A stretch of DNA of 48,285 nucleotides from an uncultured Roseburia sp. (lineage in GTDB: Bacteria; Bacillota; Clostridia; Lachnospirales; Lachnospiraceae): contig CANRSX010000036.1 in assembly GCA_947642555.1 (NCBI GenBank), positions 1 to 48,285 on the forward strand, read 5' to 3'. Positions 9,909 through 19,471 of this stretch are shown in pieces. The notes beneath the pieces were generated by a model. The model saw only the letters and a program-made list of their open reading frames with translations. It was not told the origin of the DNA and did not search any database. The position numbers and the translations under genes were made by a program. How positions within the stretch are numbered: the stretch's first letter is position 1; each line of letters begins with the position of its first letter.

Positions 9909-10112
9909 ATGCAACAGGGAACTGTAAAGTGGTTTAACGCGAAAAAGGGTTACGGATTTATCTCAGATGCGGAGGGAAATGACGTATTTGTCCATTTTTC
10001 CGCATTGAACATGGACGGCTTTAAGGAGCTGAAGGATGGCGAGCAGGTAGAGTTCGAGGTGACGGAGGGATCGAAGGGTCCGCAGGCTGCGAACGTTACG
10101 CGCATCGGTTAG
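9909..10112 (+). CDS. csp: Cold-shock protein, CspA family
   Basis: A 67-residue single OB-fold nucleic-acid chaperone that binds single-stranded RNA and DNA. The RNA-binding motifs are both intact: [13 protein letters not shown] (RNP1) and DVFVHFSAL (RNP2). The start is ATG 9909, which gives the canonical [11 protein letters not shown]-terminus; two Shine-Dalgarno-like stretches precede it (AGGAGGT at 9891-9897 and CAGGAG at 9901-9906). The gene is monocistronic, between its own promoter and a strong terminator. Confidence 0.97.
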   Translation: MQQGTVKWFNAKKGYGFISDAEGNDVFVHFSALNMDGFKELKDGEQVEFEVTEGSKGPQAANVTRIG

Positions 10113-10162
10113 GATACCGGCACACGGATCTGTGTGTTTCCATCTGTGATAGACGTACCACT

Positions 10163-10204
10163 AAGAGGATGTCTGCGATGATTCGTGGGACATCCTCTTT
10201 TTAT
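10163..10204 (+). terminator. Intrinsic terminator after the cold-shock gene
   Basis: The arms AGAGGATGTC (10164-10173) and GACATCCTCT (10189-10198) pair perfectly, an outer A-T pair extends the stem, and a T-tract with one interruption follows (10199-10204). Confidence 0.93.
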
Positions 10205-10310
10205 CTCAAAAGTTTTGCGGCAGGTAGCATTTTTTTGGGAATAATGATAGAATAAAGCACAAAATACAGGGAGCGCCGGCGATAGCGGACCGCTTCGGAA
10301 ATGAGGGAAT

Positions 10311-13271
10311 ATGAGAGTAGAGGAACTGACGGCGTACGAGCTGACCGGGCGGCATCCACTTCCGGATCTGAATTCGGAGGGCCTGCTGCTGCGCCACAAA
10401 AAGACCGGCGCGAGGGTGGCCGTGATCACAAACGATGACGAGAACAAGGTGTTTTATATCGGCTTTCGGACGCCGCCGAAGGATTCCACGGGCGTGCCGC
10501 ACATCATTGAACATACGGTGCTCTGCGGCTCAGAGAAATATCCGGTGAAGGATCCGTTCGTGGAGCTGGTAAAAGGATCCTTAAATACGTTTTTAAACGC
10601 GATGACGTATCCGGACAAGACGATCTATCCGGTCGCAAGCTGTAACGACACGGATTTTCAGAATCTGATGGACGTGTATCTGGACGCGGTGTTTCATCCG
10701 CAGATTTACCGTTATGAGGAGATTTTCAAACAGGAGGGCTGGCATTACGAGCTTGCGGACCGCGACGCGCCGCTGACGGTCAACGGCGTGGTCTACAATG
10801 AGATGAAGGGCGCGTTTTCCTCGCCGGACGACGTGCTGCAGCGCGAGATTTTAAACGCGCTGTTCCCGGATACGGTTTACAGCAAAGAATCGGGCGGCGA
10901 TCCGGATCATATTCCGGAGCTCACTTATGAGCAGTACCTCGCGTTTCACCGCACGTATTATCATCCCTCGAACGCTTATATTTATCTCTATGGGAATATG
11001 GACGTGGCGGAGAAGCTGCGCTGGATGGATGAGGAATATTTAAGCGCATATGAGCAGATCGCCGTGGATTCCGCGATCGGGGAGCAGGCGGCGCCAGAGA
11101 AGCCGGCGGAGGTGGTCAGGGAATACCCGGTCGCCTCGGAGGAGCCGGAGGAGGACAACACGTACCTGTCGTACAATTTCGTGATCGGCTCTGTGCTCGA
11201 TCGGAAGCTGTACCAGGCGTTTGACGTGCTGGATTATGCGCTGCTGGACGCGCCGGGCGCACCCTTAAAAAAGGCGCTGCTGGACGCCGGGATCGGCAAG
11301 GATATCATGGGGGGCTATGACAACGGGCTTTTGCAGCCCACGTTTTCCGTCATCGCGAAAAATACGAATCTTTCGGAGAAGGAGCGGTTTCTCGCCGTGA
11401 TCCGCCAGGTGCTGGAAGAGCAGGTGCGGGGCGGGATTGACAAAAAAGCGCTGCTGGCGGGGATCAGCAGCTCGGAGTTTAAGTTCCGCGAGGCGGATTT
11501 CGGCCAGTTCCCCAAGGGACTGCTCTACGGGATCCAGTGTCTGGACAGCTGGATCTACGATGATCTGCAGCCGTTTCTGCATCTGGACGCGATCGAGATC
11601 TATCAGTTTTTAAAGGAACAGGTGGATACCGGCTATTTTGAGCAGCTGGTGGAGCGGTATCTGCTGAACAATCCGCATGCCGCGTTCGTGGCCGCGGTGC
11701 CGAAGCGCGGGTTAAACGCCGTAAAGGAGAAGGCGCTTGCCGAAGGGCTTGCCGCATATAAGGCCGGGCTCACGGAGGAGGAGCTCGACGCGCTGATCGC
11801 GGATACGAAGCATCTGAAGGAATATCAGGAGGAGCCTTCGCCGAAGGAAGCGCTTGAGAAGATTCCCATGCTTGGCAGGGAGGATTTAAGAAAGAAGACG
11901 CTTCCGCTGCAGAACGATGTGAAGGCCGTGGAGGACGTGACCGTGGTGCATCATAAGATGCATGCGAACGGCATTGTATATCTGGCGCTCCTGTTTGACA
12001 TCCGCGACCTGCTGCCAGAGGAGCTGCCGTATCTTGGCATCTTAAAGTCCGTGCTGGGATTTGTGGATACGGAGGAGTTCAGCTACGCGGAGTTTGCGAA
12101 TGAAGTCAATATCCATACCGGCGGGATTGGCAGCAGCGTCGGCATTTACCCGGATGTGCACGAGCCGGATCAGGTGAAGCTTTGCTATGAGGTGCGCGTC
12201 AAAGCGCTGGCGCACAAGATGCCGGAGGCGGCGGGGCTGCTGCGTCAGATGCTTCTGACTTCAGTCATTTCCGATGAGAAACGGCTGTATGAGATCCTTG
12301 CGCAGCTTCGGTCGAGGATGCAGGCGGGTTTAAGCTCCGCAGGGCATTCCGTGGCGTCCATGCGGGCGATGTCATATTTTTCGCGGGCTGCTGCCTGCCA
12401 GGATGCGACGGGCGGAATCGCCTGTTTCCGTGTGGTGCAGGACTACGAGGAGCATTTTGAGGAGAAGAAGGAGGAGCTGATCCGCATCCTTTCCGGGCTG
12501 ATCCATAGGATATTTACCACGGACTGTCTGCTGGTCAGCGTTACCTGTGAGCAGAAGCATTACGGGAATGCGGCGGATGCGGTGAGAACGATCCGGGAGG
12601 CGCTGCTGGCGGCCGGGAAGGCTGCGGAATCACCCGCCCACCCCCTGGGTTCTGATGTACAGGCAAAAGGCCCCTGCGGGAAAAACGAGGGCTTTATGGA
12701 CGCCTCCCAGGTACAGTATGTGGCGCGGGCCGGAAATTTTGTCGCGCACGGCTATCGCTATCACGGGGCGCTCCGGATCTTAAAGGTGATCCTGGGATAC
12801 GATTATCTCTGGATCAATCTGCGTGTCAAGGGCGGCGCATACGGCTGCATGAACGGGTATATGCGCAACGGGGATGCGTATTTTGTGTCCTACCGGGATC
12901 CGAATCTTTCTGCGACAAATAAAGTTTACGACGGAATACCGGAGTATCTGGAAGAATTTGACGCGGATGAGCATGAGATGACAAAATATGTGATCGGCAC
13001 GGTCAGCGATATGGATGCGCCGTTAAATCCAAGCGCAAAAGGGGCGCGCTCCATGGCGGCTTATTTACAGGGGATCTCGTATGAGGAGCTCCAGCGGGAG
13101 CGCGACGAGGTGCTTTGCGCCACGGCGGAGGATATCCGCGGCTTAAAGGATCTGGTCGCGTCGGTGCTCTCGGACAACCATATCTGCGTCATCGGAAATG
13201 AGGACTGTCTGCGGCAGGAAAAGGAGATGTTTGGCACGCTGGAGAATCTGTTCCATCCGGCGGCGGAATGA
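10311..13271 (+). CDS. M16C zinc metallopeptidase (presequence-protease-like insulinase family)
   Basis: A 986-residue peptidase of family M16C, related to mitochondrial presequence protease and bacterial HypA-like enzymes; these degrade peptides in a closed chamber made of two homologous halves. The inverted zinc motif HxxEH is visible as HIIEH (H64, E67, H68), with the distal glutamate ligand most likely E164 in VVYNEMKGAF, at the expected distance of about 97 residues. The family's conserved KGSLNTFLNAMTYPDKTIYPVAS follows the zinc motif. The C-terminal half keeps the KGGAYGC...YFVSYRDPN substrate-binding block. There is no signal peptide, so it is cytoplasmic. era begins 9 nt after its stop. 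The start is ATG 10311 behind GAGGGAAT. Confidence 0.94.
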   Translation: MRVEELTAYELTGRHPLPDLNSEGLLLRHKKTGARVAVITNDDENKVFYIGFRTPPKDSTGVPHIIEHTVLCGSEKYPVKDPFVELVKGSLNTFLNAMTYPDKTIYPVASCNDTDFQNLMDVYLDAVFHPQIYRYEEIFKQEGWHYELADRDAPLTVNGVVYNEMKGAFSSPDDVLQREILNALFPDTVYSKESGGDPDHIPELTYEQYLAFHRTYYHPSNAYIYLYGNMDVAEKLRWMDEEYLSAYEQIAVDSAIGEQAAPEKPAEVVREYPVASEEPEEDNTYLSYNFVIGSVLDRKLYQAFDVLDYALLDAPGAPLKKALLDAGIGKDIMGGYDNGLLQPTFSVIAKNTNLSEKERFLAVIRQVLEEQVRGGIDKKALLAGISSSEFKFREADFGQFPKGLLYGIQCLDSWIYDDLQPFLHLDAIEIYQFLKEQVDTGYFEQLVERYLLNNPHAAFVAAVPKRGLNAVKEKALAEGLAAYKAGLTEEELDALIADTKHLKEYQEEPSPKEALEKIPMLGREDLRKKTLPLQNDVKAVEDVTVVHHKMHANGIVYLALLFDIRDLLPEELPYLGILKSVLGFVDTEEFSYAEFANEVNIHTGGIGSSVGIYPDVHEPDQVKLCYEVRVKALAHKMPEAAGLLRQMLLTSVISDEKRLYEILAQLRSRMQAGLSSAGHSVASMRAMSYFSRAAACQDATGGIACFRVVQDYEEHFEEKKEELIRILSGLIHRIFTTDCLLVSVTCEQKHYGNAADAVRTIREALLAAGKAAESPAHPLGSDVQAKGPCGKNEGFMDASQVQYVARAGNFVAHGYRYHGALRILKVILGYDYLWINLRVKGGAYGCMNGYMRNGDAYFVSYRDPNLSATNKVYDGIPEYLEEFDADEHEMTKYVIGTVSDMDAPLNPSAKGARSMAAYLQGISYEELQRERDEVLCATAEDIRGLKDLVASVLSDNHICVIGNEDCLRQEKEMFGTLENLFHPAAE

Positions 13272-13280
13272 GAGGAAAGA

Positions 13281-14189
13281 ATGAACGAAAATTTTAAATC
13301 AGGCTTTGTGACGATCATCGGGCGTCCGAACGTGGGCAAATCCACGCTGATGAACCACCTGATCGGGCAGAAGATCGCGATCACGTCAAATAAGCCGCAG
13401 ACGACCAGAAACCGGATTCAGACCGTATATACCGATATGGAGCGCGGGCAGATCGTCTTTGTGGACACGCCCGGGATCCATCGGGCAAAGAACCGGCTGG
13501 GGGATTATATGGTGACCGCGGCGGAGCGCACGCTTGGCGATGTGGATCTGGCGCTCTGGCTGGTGGAGCCGTCGAATTATATCGGCGCGGGGGAACAGCA
13601 TATCATAGAGCAGTTAAAGCATGCGAAGACGCCGGTGATCCTGGTGATCAACAAGGTGGATACCGTGGAGCGGGAGAAGGTGCTTACGTATATCGATACC
13701 TACCGGAAGGCGTTTGATTTTGCGGAGATCGTGCCGGCGTCCGCCCTGCGCGGACAGAATCTGGACACGCTGACGGATCTGATCTTTCAGTATCTGCCGT
13801 ACGGGCCCATGCTCTATGACGAGGATACGGTGACCGACCAGCCGGAGCGCGCCGTGGTGGCGGAGATCATCCGCGAGAAGGCGCTGCATGCGCTGGAGGA
13901 TGAGGTGCCGCACGGGATCGCGGTCTGTATTGACCGTATGAAGGAGCGGAAGGGGCAGAAGATCACCGATATTGACGCGACAATTGTCTGCGAACGGGAT
14001 TCCCATAAGGGGATCGTGATCGGCAAAGGCGGGGCGATGTTAAAAAAAATCGGGTCGAACGCCCGCTTTGAGATCGAGCGGCTTCTGGATACGAAGGTGA
14101 ACTTAAAGCTCTGGGTGAAGGTGCAGAAGGACTGGCGCGACAGCGATACCATGATCCGGAATTTCGGTTATAATAAAAAGGAACTGTAG
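13281..14189 (+). CDS. era: GTPase Era
   Basis: An essential Ras-like GTPase that binds the 3' end of 16S rRNA during assembly of the small ribosomal subunit. The 302 residues contain G1 GRPNVGKS (14-21), G3 DTPG (62-65), G4 NKVD (124-127) and a C-terminal KH RNA-binding domain with KGIVIGKGGAMLKKIG (about 239-254). ATG 13281 follows GAGAGGAAAGA. It starts nine bases after the M16C gene and is followed by yqzL and recO, the order known from Bacillus. Confidence 0.98.
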   Translation: MNENFKSGFVTIIGRPNVGKSTLMNHLIGQKIAITSNKPQTTRNRIQTVYTDMERGQIVFVDTPGIHRAKNRLGDYMVTAAERTLGDVDLALWLVEPSNYIGAGEQHIIEQLKHAKTPVILVINKVDTVEREKVLTYIDTYRKAFDFAEIVPASALRGQNLDTLTDLIFQYLPYGPMLYDEDTVTDQPERAVVAEIIREKALHALEDEVPHGIAVCIDRMKERKGQKITDIDATIVCERDSHKGIVIGKGGAMLKKIGSNARFEIERLLDTKVNLKLWVKVQKDWRDSDTMIRNFGYNKKEL

Positions 14190-14263
14190 CTGCCATTTTT
14201 TTGCTGGTATAGAAGCGGATCCATGAGGAAATCCTTACATTAAGGGAAAGTGAGGGTATGCCG

Positions 14264-14440
14264 ATGGATGAAGCCTGGAGTGAATTTATGGTATCAGGAA
14301 AAGTAGCGGATTATTTGCGGTTCAAATCTGCAGAGTCAGAGCGGCTGCAGGGGAGGAACCGGCGGGAAGAGAGACCGGATGGGACAGAATATCACGGTGA
14401 CCGGGATGGTCTTACATGTCATGCCGATTGGCGAGTATGA
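14264..14440 (+). CDS. yqzL: YqzL-like small protein
   Basis: A 58-residue protein whose first part, MDEAWSEFMVSGKVADYLRFK, matches the pattern of the YqzL family (Trp-x-x-Phe ... Ser/Thr-Gly ... Tyr-Leu-x-Phe/Tyr-Lys). YqzL has no firm function, but in Bacillus it lies between era and recO, exactly as here. The start is taken at ATG 14264, seven bases after GAGGG (14252-14256); ATG 14258 is also possible. The C-terminal half is charged, lacks similarity I can recognise, and overlaps the first 62 bases of recO. Confidence 0.7.
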   Translation: MDEAWSEFMVSGKVADYLRFKSAESERLQGRNRREERPDGTEYHGDRDGLTCHADWRV

Positions 14441-15212
14441 CAAGCGGGTTGTGCTGCTGACGAAGGAGAGAGGAAAGATCACGGCGTTTGCCAGGGGCGC
14501 GAGGCGTCCGAACAGCCAGCTTCTGGCGGCGACCGACCCGTTCTCTTTCGGGGAATTTGAACTGTTTGAGGGGAGAAGCTCGTACACGGTGGCGCGGGCT
14601 TCCATCTCAAATTATTTCCGGGAGCTTGCGGCGGATCCGCAGACTACATATTATGGGTTTTATTTTCTGGAATTTGCGTCGTATTACTGTCAGGAGAACA
14701 ATGACGAGCGGGAGATGTTAAAGCTTTTGTACCAGTCGCTGCGCGCGCTTCTGCACCCGGCGCTCGACAAAAGGCTGGTGCGCGCTGTCTTTGAGCTGAA
14801 GGCGCTTGCGGTCAACGGGGAAGGGCCGAATGTATTCTCCTGCATCGCGTGCGGCAGAAGGGACTGCGGGAGCGCGGCGGAGAGCGGATCGGAAGGAGAC
14901 GGGAGCGCGGCGGAGTGCGGATCGGAAGGAGCCGGGAGAGCGGATCAGGCGGTGCGGTTTTCGGTGAAAAAGGGCGGCACGCTCTGTGCGGACTGTGCCG
15001 GGAAGGCGGAGGACGCGGTTCTTTTAAATCCATCCACGGTCTACACGATGCAGTATGTGAGCTCGGCCAGAATCGAAAAGCTCTATACGTTCGCGGTGAG
15101 CGGGCAGGTGCTCTCGGAGCTCACCGCGCTGATGAAGGATTATCTGAGGCTTTATACGGGGCATCCGTTCAAATCTTTAAAAATACTCGAAGAGATGGAA
15201 GCATTCTTCTGA
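14379..15212 (+). CDS. recO: DNA repair protein RecO
   Basis: RecO helps RecR load RecA on SSB-coated single-stranded DNA and anneals strands. The 277 residues start with the OB fold (ITVTGMVLHVMPIGEYDKRVVLLTKERGKITAFARGARR), then a helical domain with a zinc ribbon: CxxC at 155/158 and CxxC at 203/206. The loop between the two cysteine pairs is enlarged by a Gly/Ser/Glu-rich stretch (about 163-188) built from two 11-residue copies, encoded by a 33-bp tandem repeat. The insertion is outside the OB fold and should leave the protein functional. It overlaps yqzL at its start. Confidence 0.95.
   Translation: MGQNITVTGMVLHVMPIGEYDKRVVLLTKERGKITAFARGARRPNSQLLAATDPFSFGEFELFEGRSSYTVARASISNYFRELAADPQTTYYGFYFLEFASYYCQENNDEREMLKLLYQSLRALLHPALDKRLVRAVFELKALAVNGEGPNVFSCIACGRRDCGSAAESGSEGDGSAAECGSEGAGRADQAVRFSVKKGGTLCADCAGKAEDAVLLNPSTVYTMQYVSSARIEKLYTFAVSGQVLSELTALMKDYLRLYTGHPFKSLKILEEMEAFF
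14868..14933 (+). repeat. 33-bp in-frame tandem repeat within recO
   Basis: Two adjacent 33-bp units (14868-14900 and 14901-14933) differ at only two positions, and a partial third copy begins at 14934 (GGGAG, then GCGGATC). Each unit encodes eleven residues, GSAAESGSEGD and GSAAECGSEGA. Confidence 0.92.
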
Positions 15213-15224
15213 ATGAACTTTTTG

Positions 15225-15253
15225 TTGAAATCATACTTCGGAAATAGTATAAT
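15225..15253 (+). promoter_or_regulatory. Near-consensus sigma-A promoter for the lipoprotein gene
   Basis: TTGAAA (15225-15230) and a perfect TATAAT (15248-15253) are separated by exactly 17 nt. The start site would be near 15260, about 35 nt before the lipoprotein ATG at 15295. Confidence 0.85.
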
Positions 15254-15294
15254 AACAACGATATTTTGTTTAACATAAGATTGGAGACTGGATT

Positions 15295-16227
15295 ATGAAG
15301 AGAATGTTTTGTGCCATCCCCTGGGTGCTGCTGCTCGCCGTTCTGATTTCCGGCTGCGGCGGGACGCTGCCCGATGCGGACGAGAGCCTGGTATACGTGA
15401 ATAAAAAGGGAGCCGTCACCTACCTGGATGTGGAAGCGTTTGACCCTGGCCTCTATGAGGAGGAAGGACTGCGGGAGTTTCTGGAGCAGGAGATCGATGC
15501 CTATACGCAGGAGCACGGGAAGAATACGGTGAAGCTTTCGGATCTGTCGGTGGAGAACGGGGTTGCAAAGCTTCGGCTGACCTGTCAGAGCGCGCAGGAT
15601 TTTGCGCAGTATAACGGGATCGAGATGTATCAGGGCCGTGTTGTGGACGCGCTGGCAGCGGGCTATGTGTTTGACGGCGCGTTTGTGAAGGTGGAGAACG
15701 GAGCGGTCACCGGAGAGGCGACGAAGCAGGAGATTTATAAGGAGAACGAATTAAAGGTTGTGATCATCCGCGCGAATGTCGATGTGCGTGTGGAGGGGGA
15801 GATCTGCTATGTCTCCTGCCAGAATGTGAGCCTGACAGGACCGGACGGCGTGTCGATCCGTCCCGGCTATTATCTCGGGGACGCATCGGTGGCGACGGGA
15901 GCGCAGGCCGGCGGCAGTGCGTCTGCAGCCGGGGGCGTCCAGACAGAGAGCGCGGGAAACGCCGTGGATCCGACGGAGGAACCGGACGGCGGATCCGGCG
16001 GGTCAGATGCCGGCGGGGAACATGAGGATGACGCAAAAGCCACGGACGATGCGCAGGGGGATGAAAAAGACGCGTCTGGGGAGGATGGTGAAAACGGTTC
16101 GGATACTGCCGGAACAGAGGCGGGCATGGTGATCGACGCGGATACCTCCGGTGCGTCGGATAATGCGGACGGTATGCCGCAGACAGCAGGCGGGTCGGAG
16201 ACGTATACCTTTATTGTGTACCGGTGA
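15295..16227 (+). CDS. Secreted lipoprotein of unknown function
   Basis: A 310-residue protein with a lipoprotein signal peptide: MKRM, a hydrophobic core, and the lipobox LISGC, with Cys21 as the lipidated residue. The folded part (about 25-200) has alternating strands and helices, for example LVYVNKKGAVTYLDVEAFD and NELKVVIIRANVDVRVEGEICYVS, with no family I can name. From about residue 200 to 285 it is a disordered Gly/Ala/Asp/Glu-rich stretch, ending with a short strand TYTFIVYR. It should sit on the outer face of the membrane. It has its own promoter and precedes glyS by 69 nt. Confidence 0.85.
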   Translation: MKRMFCAIPWVLLLAVLISGCGGTLPDADESLVYVNKKGAVTYLDVEAFDPGLYEEEGLREFLEQEIDAYTQEHGKNTVKLSDLSVENGVAKLRLTCQSAQDFAQYNGIEMYQGRVVDALAAGYVFDGAFVKVENGAVTGEATKQEIYKENELKVVIIRANVDVRVEGEICYVSCQNVSLTGPDGVSIRPGYYLGDASVATGAQAGGSASAAGGVQTESAGNAVDPTEEPDGGSGGSDAGGEHEDDAKATDDAQGDEKDASGEDGENGSDTAGTEAGMVIDADTSGASDNADGMPQTAGGSETYTFIVYR

Positions 16228-16296
16228 GCTGCTTTATGCCGGCGCAGGGACATGGGGCCGGCGTACAGATAAGAATAATCAGAAAAGAGGAAGAGC

Positions 16297-17694
16297 ATGG
16301 AAAAGTCAATGGAAAAAATCGTAGCGCTGGCAAAGTCGAGAGGGTTTGTATATCCCGGGTCCGAGATCTACGGCGGGCTGGCGAATACCTGGGATTACGG
16401 GAATCTCGGCGTGGAGTTAAAGAATAACGTCAAGCGGGCGTGGTGGCAGAAGTTCATCCAGGAGAACCCGTACAATGTGGGCGTCGACTGCGCGATCCTA
16501 ATGAACCCGCAGACCTGGGTGGCGTCCGGGCATCTGGGCGGTTTTTCGGATCCGCTGATGGACTGCCGGGAGTGCCATGAGCGCTTCCGCGCGGACAAGA
16601 TCATCGAGGATTTTGCGGCGGAGAAGCAGATTACATTAAAGGGGTCCGTGGACGGCTGGACACAGGAGGAGATGCGCGATTTTATCGAGGAAAATCAGAT
16701 CCCCTGCCCGTCCTGCGGCAAACATAATTTTACCGACATTCGTCAGTTCAACCTGATGTTTAAGACGTTTCAGGGCGTGACGGAGGACGCAAAAAATACC
16801 GTTTACCTGCGCCCGGAGACCGCGCAGGGTATTTTTGTGAATTTTAAAAACGTGCAGCGCACCTCGAGAAAGAAGATCCCGTTCGGCATCGGCCAGATCG
16901 GAAAATCATTCCGAAATGAGATCACGCCGGGGAATTTTACCTTCCGCACGCGCGAGTTTGAGCAGATGGAGCTGGAGTTCTTCTGCGAGCCGGGGACGGA
17001 TCTCGAGTGGTTCCAGTACTGGAGAGGCTTCTGCCGCGACTGGCTCTTAAGTCTTGGCATGAAGGAGGAGGAAATGCGCCTGCGTGATCACGATCCGGAG
17101 GAGCTTAGCTTCTACAGCAAGGGGACGACGGATATCGAGTTCCTCTTCCCGTTCGGCTGGGGCGAGCTGTGGGGCATCGCGGACCGGACGGACTACGACC
17201 TGTCCCGCCATCAGGAGACCTCGGGGCAGGATCTGACCTATTTTGACGATGTGAAAAACGAGCGCTATGTGCCGTATGTCATCGAGCCGTCGCTCGGCGC
17301 GGACCGCGTGGTGCTGGCCTTTTTGTGCGCGGCGTACGACGAGGAGAATATCGGCACGGAGGAGAAGCCGGATATGCGCACCGTGCTTCATTTCCACCCG
17401 GCCCTCGCACCGGTAAAGGTCGGCGTGCTGCCGCTCTCAAAGAAACTGAACGAGGGCGCGGAGAAGGTGTTTGCGCAGCTCTCGAAGACCTATAACTGCG
17501 AGTTTGACGACAGGGGCAACATCGGTAAGCGCTACCGCAGGCAGGATGAGATCGGAACGCCGTTCTGCGTGACCTATGATTTTGAGTCGGAGACGGACGG
17601 CGCGGTGACGGTGCGCGACCGCGACACCATGGAGCAGGAGCGCGTGAAGATATCGGAGCTCGAGGCGTATCTGGCGGAGAAGTTCCGGTGGTAG
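16297..17694 (+). CDS. glyS: Glycyl-tRNA synthetase, dimeric (class II) type
   Basis: Charges tRNA-Gly. This is the single-chain alpha2 type (465 residues), not the bacterial alpha/beta tetramer. The N-terminus [31 protein letters not shown] and [13 protein letters not shown] are diagnostic. A zinc-binding CxxC pair is visible at CREC and another at CPSCG. Class II motif 2 is seen in [24 protein letters not shown], motif 3 in [17 protein letters not shown], and an anticodon-binding domain follows. ATG 16297 lies behind AAGAGGAAGAG; ATG 16309 is an alternative. Confidence 0.97.
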   Translation: MEKSMEKIVALAKSRGFVYPGSEIYGGLANTWDYGNLGVELKNNVKRAWWQKFIQENPYNVGVDCAILMNPQTWVASGHLGGFSDPLMDCRECHERFRADKIIEDFAAEKQITLKGSVDGWTQEEMRDFIEENQIPCPSCGKHNFTDIRQFNLMFKTFQGVTEDAKNTVYLRPETAQGIFVNFKNVQRTSRKKIPFGIGQIGKSFRNEITPGNFTFRTREFEQMELEFFCEPGTDLEWFQYWRGFCRDWLLSLGMKEEEMRLRDHDPEELSFYSKGTTDIEFLFPFGWGELWGIADRTDYDLSRHQETSGQDLTYFDDVKNERYVPYVIEPSLGADRVVLAFLCAAYDEENIGTEEKPDMRTVLHFHPALAPVKVGVLPLSKKLNEGAEKVFAQLSKTYNCEFDDRGNIGKRYRRQDEIGTPFCVTYDFESETDGAVTVRDRDTMEQERVKISELEAYLAEKFRW

Positions 17695-17795
17695 AGAGCG
17701 CCTGGCAACAGCAGGCCGGATGCTGCTAAGAGAGCGGCGCCGGTGAGCATGCAGGAAATGACAGATTTGTGACAGGAGGGAGGCGGCGTTCTGAC

Positions 17796-19349
17796 ATGAA
17801 AAAGATTCAGGAATTAAAGCAGGTGAAGGGCGATGCCTATGATTATTACATTGCACCGGGAGAAGACAGGAAACTATTCGAAAAAATTTTTTTGGTGGAT
17901 GAGATTATAGATCAGATCAAAATGCCGGATAAGTATTTTCTTGTCGGAGAAAAGGGCTCCGGGAAAACGGCATATTCCGTGTACATGTCACAAAATGATA
18001 AAGAGGATTATTTTGGATTTATTACTCTTGTAGAAAATACGCTGTACCAGAAGTTTCTGAACATGAAGAAACAGAAGGCGCTGGAGTTATCCAGCTACAA
18101 GGATATCTGGATCAATATTCTGTACCTTGTTCTCGCGGAAGAAATCCGCCGCGAGGGCGGGGATTCTCTGTTTCAAAGCATAAAATACTGGCAGCTGACG
18201 CAGGCGATCCGGCAGTTTTACAGCGATGCCTTTAAGCCGGAGCTGGTCAACGCGATGGAATTTGTGGATAAGGCGACGAGTTCCATCAATGCGATGCTGG
18301 AGCACGGCGTGTTTGCCGCCAGTCCGGCGAGGGAGCATGAGAAGTCAAAAAAATACGAAGAGCAGAGCTATCAGGTAAGCCTTCTTAAGATTCGGGACGG
18401 GTTTGAGAAGGCGTTTCAGTCTCTTTCACTGAAAAAGCCTGTAATCCTGTTTATCGATGGGATTGACGCAAGACCGCGGGAGATTGATAACGAGCAGTAT
18501 TTTCAGTGTCTGACCGGGCTGGTCAATGCGGTTCTTGAAATGAATTACTCTGTTCTGCGCGAGAAGGGCATTAAGGTGATGCTTCTTGTACGGCCGGACA
18601 TTATGTATAAGATGCCGATTCATAATATGAATCAGAAGCTCCGCGGTAATTCCGTTCTGCTGGACTGGGTGACAACCTACCGGAATTATGTCAGCTCGAA
18701 GCTGTTTCGCATCGCGGACGGATACTTCAGCAAGCAGCAGGAACTGGAGTATGAGTTTGGAAAATGCTGGAATGCGTATTTTCCATATCAGCTGGAATAC
18801 CCGGGGCGGGATAAAAAACCGGACAATCCGTTCATCGAATTTCTGCGTTATTCTCTGTATAAACCGAGGGATATCCTCACTATGCTAAACGAGATGGTCG
18901 AGGCGACTTCCGGTGAATGTTTCCGGCATGAGGATTTTGAGAAAATGATGGCGAATTATTCCATTTATCTCAAAAGCGAGCTGAAAGATTATATGCTGAT
19001 CTACATGAATGAGACAGAGTATGCGACGTTCATTTTGTTTTTTGATTATTTCTCTGGCTGCCGGAATTTTGACCATAAGTTATTTGAAGAAAAACATCTG
19101 GAGTATATTGAGTATATCAGAAAGCTGGGCAAGGAAGTCCCTCCCTTTATGCAGTCGGCAAACGAAGCGCTTCAGCTTTTGTATGACACGAATATCATCT
19201 GCTATAAGGTGTGGGATTATGGGAGAGACCGCCCGAAGATGTTCTGGTCTTACAAAGAACGCAATTATGCGAATATGCAGCCGGAAGTCAGCAGGGACGG
19301 GGAATATTCGTTTCATATGGCGTACGCGAAGGCATTTCGGATTATCTGA
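17796..19349 (+). CDS. P-loop ATPase, possibly of the Sll1717 type
   Basis: A 517-residue cytoplasmic ATPase. The Walker A motif GEKGSGKT is at residues 51-58 and Walker B PVILFIDGID at about 215-224, with a long helical insertion between and a helical C-terminal region. The layout resembles the uncharacterised Sll1717-family P-loop ATPases, a STAND/KAP-like group sometimes found near defence genes; that assignment is from memory of the family. The start is taken at ATG 17796 behind AGGAGGGAGGCGG; GTG 17769 is possible. It stands alone between glyS and the polysaccharide locus, is less G+C-rich than its upstream neighbours, and ends at a strong terminator, all consistent with a transferred gene. 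Confidence 0.72.
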   Translation: MKKIQELKQVKGDAYDYYIAPGEDRKLFEKIFLVDEIIDQIKMPDKYFLVGEKGSGKTAYSVYMSQNDKEDYFGFITLVENTLYQKFLNMKKQKALELSSYKDIWINILYLVLAEEIRREGGDSLFQSIKYWQLTQAIRQFYSDAFKPELVNAMEFVDKATSSINAMLEHGVFAASPAREHEKSKKYEEQSYQVSLLKIRDGFEKAFQSLSLKKPVILFIDGIDARPREIDNEQYFQCLTGLVNAVLEMNYSVLREKGIKVMLLVRPDIMYKMPIHNMNQKLRGNSVLLDWVTTYRNYVSSKLFRIADGYFSKQQELEYEFGKCWNAYFPYQLEYPGRDKKPDNPFIEFLRYSLYKPRDILTMLNEMVEATSGECFRHEDFEKMMANYSIYLKSELKDYMLIYMNETEYATFILFFDYFSGCRNFDHKLFEEKHLEYIEYIRKLGKEVPPFMQSANEALQLLYDTNIICYKVWDYGRDRPKMFWSYKERNYANMQPEVSRDGEYSFHMAYAKAFRII

Positions 19350-19357
19350 ATCATAAG

Positions 19358-19394
19358 GAGCAGTTTTCACAGCGTGTGGGAACTGCTCTTTTTT
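19358..19394 (+). terminator. Intrinsic terminator after the P-loop ATPase gene
   Basis: GAGCAGTT (19358-19365) pairs with AACTGCTC (19381-19388) across a 15-nt loop and six T residues follow (19389-19394). Confidence 0.88.
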
Positions 19395-19471
19395 GGAAAA
19401 TGTAATAAACGGATAGAGATATTTTGAAACATAAGGTTCTGATCAGAGAGGCGGGAATTTTAATGCGATCA

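Noticed and set aside
10215..10253. A promoter for the M16C peptidase gene (TAGAAT at 10248-10253).
   Set aside because: A promoter is expected after the terminator at 10163-10204, but no -35 box better than three of six matches lies at the right distance, so I did not annotate it.
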